Below are positions 61,551-64,000 of a stretch of 64,000 nt of DNA, in pieces; within the stretch, counting starts at the first letter, position 1, and each line of letters opens with the position of its first letter. The stretch comes from Chlorokybus atmophyticus (lineage: Eukaryota; Streptophyta; Chlorokybophyceae; Chlorokybales; Chlorokybaceae), in the NCBI GenBank assembly GCA_009103225.1, contig RHPI01000026.1, positions 187,058 through 251,057 of the forward strand. Reading direction: 5' to 3'. The notes beneath the pieces are model-generated. The model worked only from the letters and a program-made list of their open reading frames with translations, was not told the DNA's origin and did no database searches. The position numbers were made by a program, and so were the translations under genes.

Positions 61551-63639
61551 CAAACTTCTAAGTAAAGGCGAGAATTGCAATAGACTTGTCAATGTGAAGG
61601 TTTGTCATGGGTCAAGACCGATGGATAATCTTATTTGATTGGTTAAAAGAGTATGTGGGAGATCGAAGTTAACATGAGGTATAGTGCAAGTGCACAATGC
61701 GATTAAATTATTGTATATCAATAGATGACACATTGTACCATTGTCATTTACATTATAATGTACCTGTTTCATACTTCAGCATATTGTTGTGTGTTATAAA
61801 CCCTACTACTTCTAATGTAAATGTGTGTTTACGTATATCATTGTGTAAAAGAGTTATAGAGATATATATACACGGAAGAGCCCCTCCAACAGCTAGCCAG
61901 GTACCCCCCACACGAGTAAACCATCAATGCGCAAACATGTTAATGCCCACTAATTGCTGCCACTCAGCAGATATACCCGTGTTGCTCTCCGACCTTACAA
62001 ATGATGATAGCTTATAGCCCTTGACAGTGTGCGTTGACTTGCTAACACGTGCTGACATATTCCCTACCTCTTGAGTCAACCGACCTTAGGAGTATCACCT
62101 GTCACACCACTTATAAACATGGCTTCGAGAGTGTGGTGACATTACCTGCCACCAACAATGTCACGCTTAATAGGCAAAGCATGATCACTCTCAGGCTGCT
62201 ATGCTGACATTCTGATTGTACGAGTTTAACTGCTTGGGTGGGTGCAGTATCGAAGTGGTTCGCTCGTACAGTCAGTTTTTTAGCTCATAAGCCTTGGCAT
62301 GAAGAACTATACTTGTACTAGCATGAAGAACTGAACTCACAAGGCCTTGATAAGCAGCTTGCACACAACTGATCAGTGTGCACATGCATGCACAAGCATG
62401 TCATTTGTTACTGTGGGTGATAAGGCGTTGATGACTCTTTAAAGTGCCTATATGTGCACAGGCGCCAAGAGCATCTTATGTGTTAGCACAGTGTGGGTCA
62501 CATGCGTGGATGCCTTGTGAGTTGCTTATGGCCAAGTAAGAAGGCAACCTGGAAGAGTATTACAGGCGCGGCCAGCATGGTGTTGGTAAGAGAGTTTTTT
62601 ACTCAAGTCTGGTGGTCACTCGCTGTGTGTTTGGGGTGCTTGGCTAACTCAGCCAAGTTACATTGTTCAAAGGGGCCTTCCTTACCCTCCTGTGTGGGGC
62701 TTTTTGCGTGGTCTACCTAAGATTTTGGGTGTTTACCTTGTAGTTAACGCCTGCGCTAAAGAACAGGCACCTACAAAGGGTTGGGAGGTGGTTTTATCTG
62801 GTAGTTTGCGCCTGCACTGAAGAAGACTCTTATGCCTCGGAGGCGCCTACGTAGGGTTTGGTGTGGTGTAGCTTGTGGTGGACGCGTGTATGTACTGCCA
62901 GTACAATGAGGAGGAGGTGCCTCCCACGTTCTGCTACTACTGGTAGCTTTCTTGGTGTTCTTCCATGACTATCTCATGTTGTGGAAAACCCCTGCCCAGC
63001 TGGTTTTGCCCTTGTGTATTACTAAGTATGCATGCATGTGTATGTGCATGCAATAACCTTACACACTTGTAAGTGTGCATGCATGTGTATGTGCATGCTA
63101 TAGCCTCATATACTGTTGGTGTATGTGTGTGCCTCTTGCATGTTGAGGGTGTTCATGACCTACGTGCATGCACAGTAGCCTTGCACTTGTGTGCATGTGT
63201 GGCTGCATCCTTGCAGGGGCATGACACCGATTAACGTTAAAGGACCATGAATGGTCCGTACCCTTGGACCCAGATTTTCCCCCTGCTAAGTGAATTTTCC
63301 GTATGTATGGTCAGATCGTGCATGGTTCAAAGTTCATAAAGATGGTCCCATGTTTTTTCGGGGTCGCACCAGGGATGGTCCGGTCAATTGCGCTCGCGTC
63401 AAGACCAGATAGCGGCCGGGCAGCGGACCAGGAACCGAATCAAAGTATTACGACAATTTCAATTATCACTAGTCCAGCGGATCATAAACTGAAATATATA
63501 TGGATGACACTTAGATTTTGAGAGTGAATGCAAAACCCGGCGTAATGTTATGCTATCAGCACCGGCCACGCCCCTATAGCGCACGACTCGTGCAACACCA
63601 GGCCGCGGCGAGGCTAAAATGATGAGTTGAGTATACAAG
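61551..63639. other. AT/TG-rich region with short degenerate tandem repeats
   Basis: No gene supported. About 62741-62800 and 62801-62875 are related copies sharing GCCTGC-CT-AAGAA and GGC-CCTAC-AGGGTT words. A 28-bp unit AAGTATGCATGCATGTGTAT... at 63024 recurs at 63071 (period 47). Confidence 0.45.
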
Positions 63640-63712
63640 TAAGTCCATAGATTCGACCCAAGCACTTCCAGCATACAGGCAAACGCCCTAACCACCAAAA
63701 CCACAAGTGCAT
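63640..63712 (-). repeat. tRNA-like relic (tRNA pseudogene or SINE head)
   Basis: Read on the minus strand, GTGGTTAGGGCG (63683-63694) resembles a pol III A box and D arm. GCCTGT follows at the anticodon-arm position and GGGTCGAATC near 63650-63660 resembles a B box. The anticodon stem does not pair, so it is not a working tRNA. Confidence 0.4.
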
Positions 63713-63976
63713 GAACCAAAAATGGTCGGCAAACCATTCATTTATATGGTTTAGCAAGCGTGCCGATGGACTGTCAATTAATGTGTGTCAGTGCTAACAA
63801 CACCACTATCACTTTATGAAAATTTCAAATTGAATGGACAGCCGCAACTCGGCGATTGCCAGGGTAATTGAAATACAACATTCGGCCGGGCCCTGACCGT
63901 CGAGGGCTGACAAATGTGCCAATAACCTTTAAAGGAGCTTTCAATGACAGCCCGCTTGAGTAAAAACATATATAGA

Positions 63977-64000
63977 CATATATATATATATATATATATA
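63977..64000. repeat. (TA)n microsatellite at the window end
   Basis: Perfect alternating TA to the last base; it may continue beyond the window. Confidence 0.9.

Noticed and set aside
63640-63712. Functional tRNA gene
   Set aside because: The anticodon stem does not pair and the acceptor stem cannot be formed.

Overview
This window is nuclear DNA of an intron-rich photosynthetic eukaryote, most likely a green alga (Viridiplantae). Evidence: nearly every gene is split by short GT-AG introns (a few GC-AG); a nuclear gene for plastid NDH-1 subunit NdhM starts with a chloroplast-type transit peptide; a secreted protein carries a PPSPPP hydroxyproline-rich linker; and a Ty3/Gypsy chromovirus is present. 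NdhM argues for a lineage that kept plastid NDH (streptophyte algae or some prasinophyte-type chlorophytes) rather than a Chlamydomonas-like alga. The species cannot be named from the sequence.

Layout: INO1 (1-1457, minus, cut by the left edge); a gene-poor CA/TGCATG-rich stretch with an assembly gap; a multidomain secreted adhesin-like gene with coding disruptions (5402-8011, plus); a gene-poor stretch with a very long perfect hairpin; WBP11-like splicing factor (12634-15610, minus); TTC39-like TPR protein (15888-18956, plus); a cryptochrome-DASH with a long N-terminal extension and no C-terminal FAD half (20092-23404, minus); a small unknown gene with an in-frame stop (23590-24108, plus); NdhM (25222-26280, minus); ABHD18-like hydrolase (26985-29047, plus); an F-box/WD40 protein (31675-34601, minus); prohibitin (34927-36684, plus); PSMD5-like proteasome chaperone (39098-42639, minus); UVSSA (44264-46772, minus); a complete but decayed chromovirus with 555/573-bp LTRs and a 5-bp target duplication (48083-55168); a CaMK-like kinase (57245-59057, minus); and a gene-poor right end with a CpG-rich island and a tRNA-like relic.

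Genes tend to alternate in strand, giving short head-to-head promoters (WBP11/TTC39, cryptochrome/unknown, NdhM/ABHD18, F-box-WD40/prohibitin) and tail-to-tail junctions. Two of these promoters contain an AAACCCTA telo-box-like word. The genes are mostly housekeeping: inositol synthesis, splicing, plastid electron flow, transcription-coupled repair, proteasome assembly and mitochondrial inner-membrane scaffolding. No operon-like or defence system is visible.

Exon models below were built by eye from splice sites, phase continuity and family resemblance. Where all phases close, the total length is given. All three stop codons end genes here, so the genetic code looks standard.
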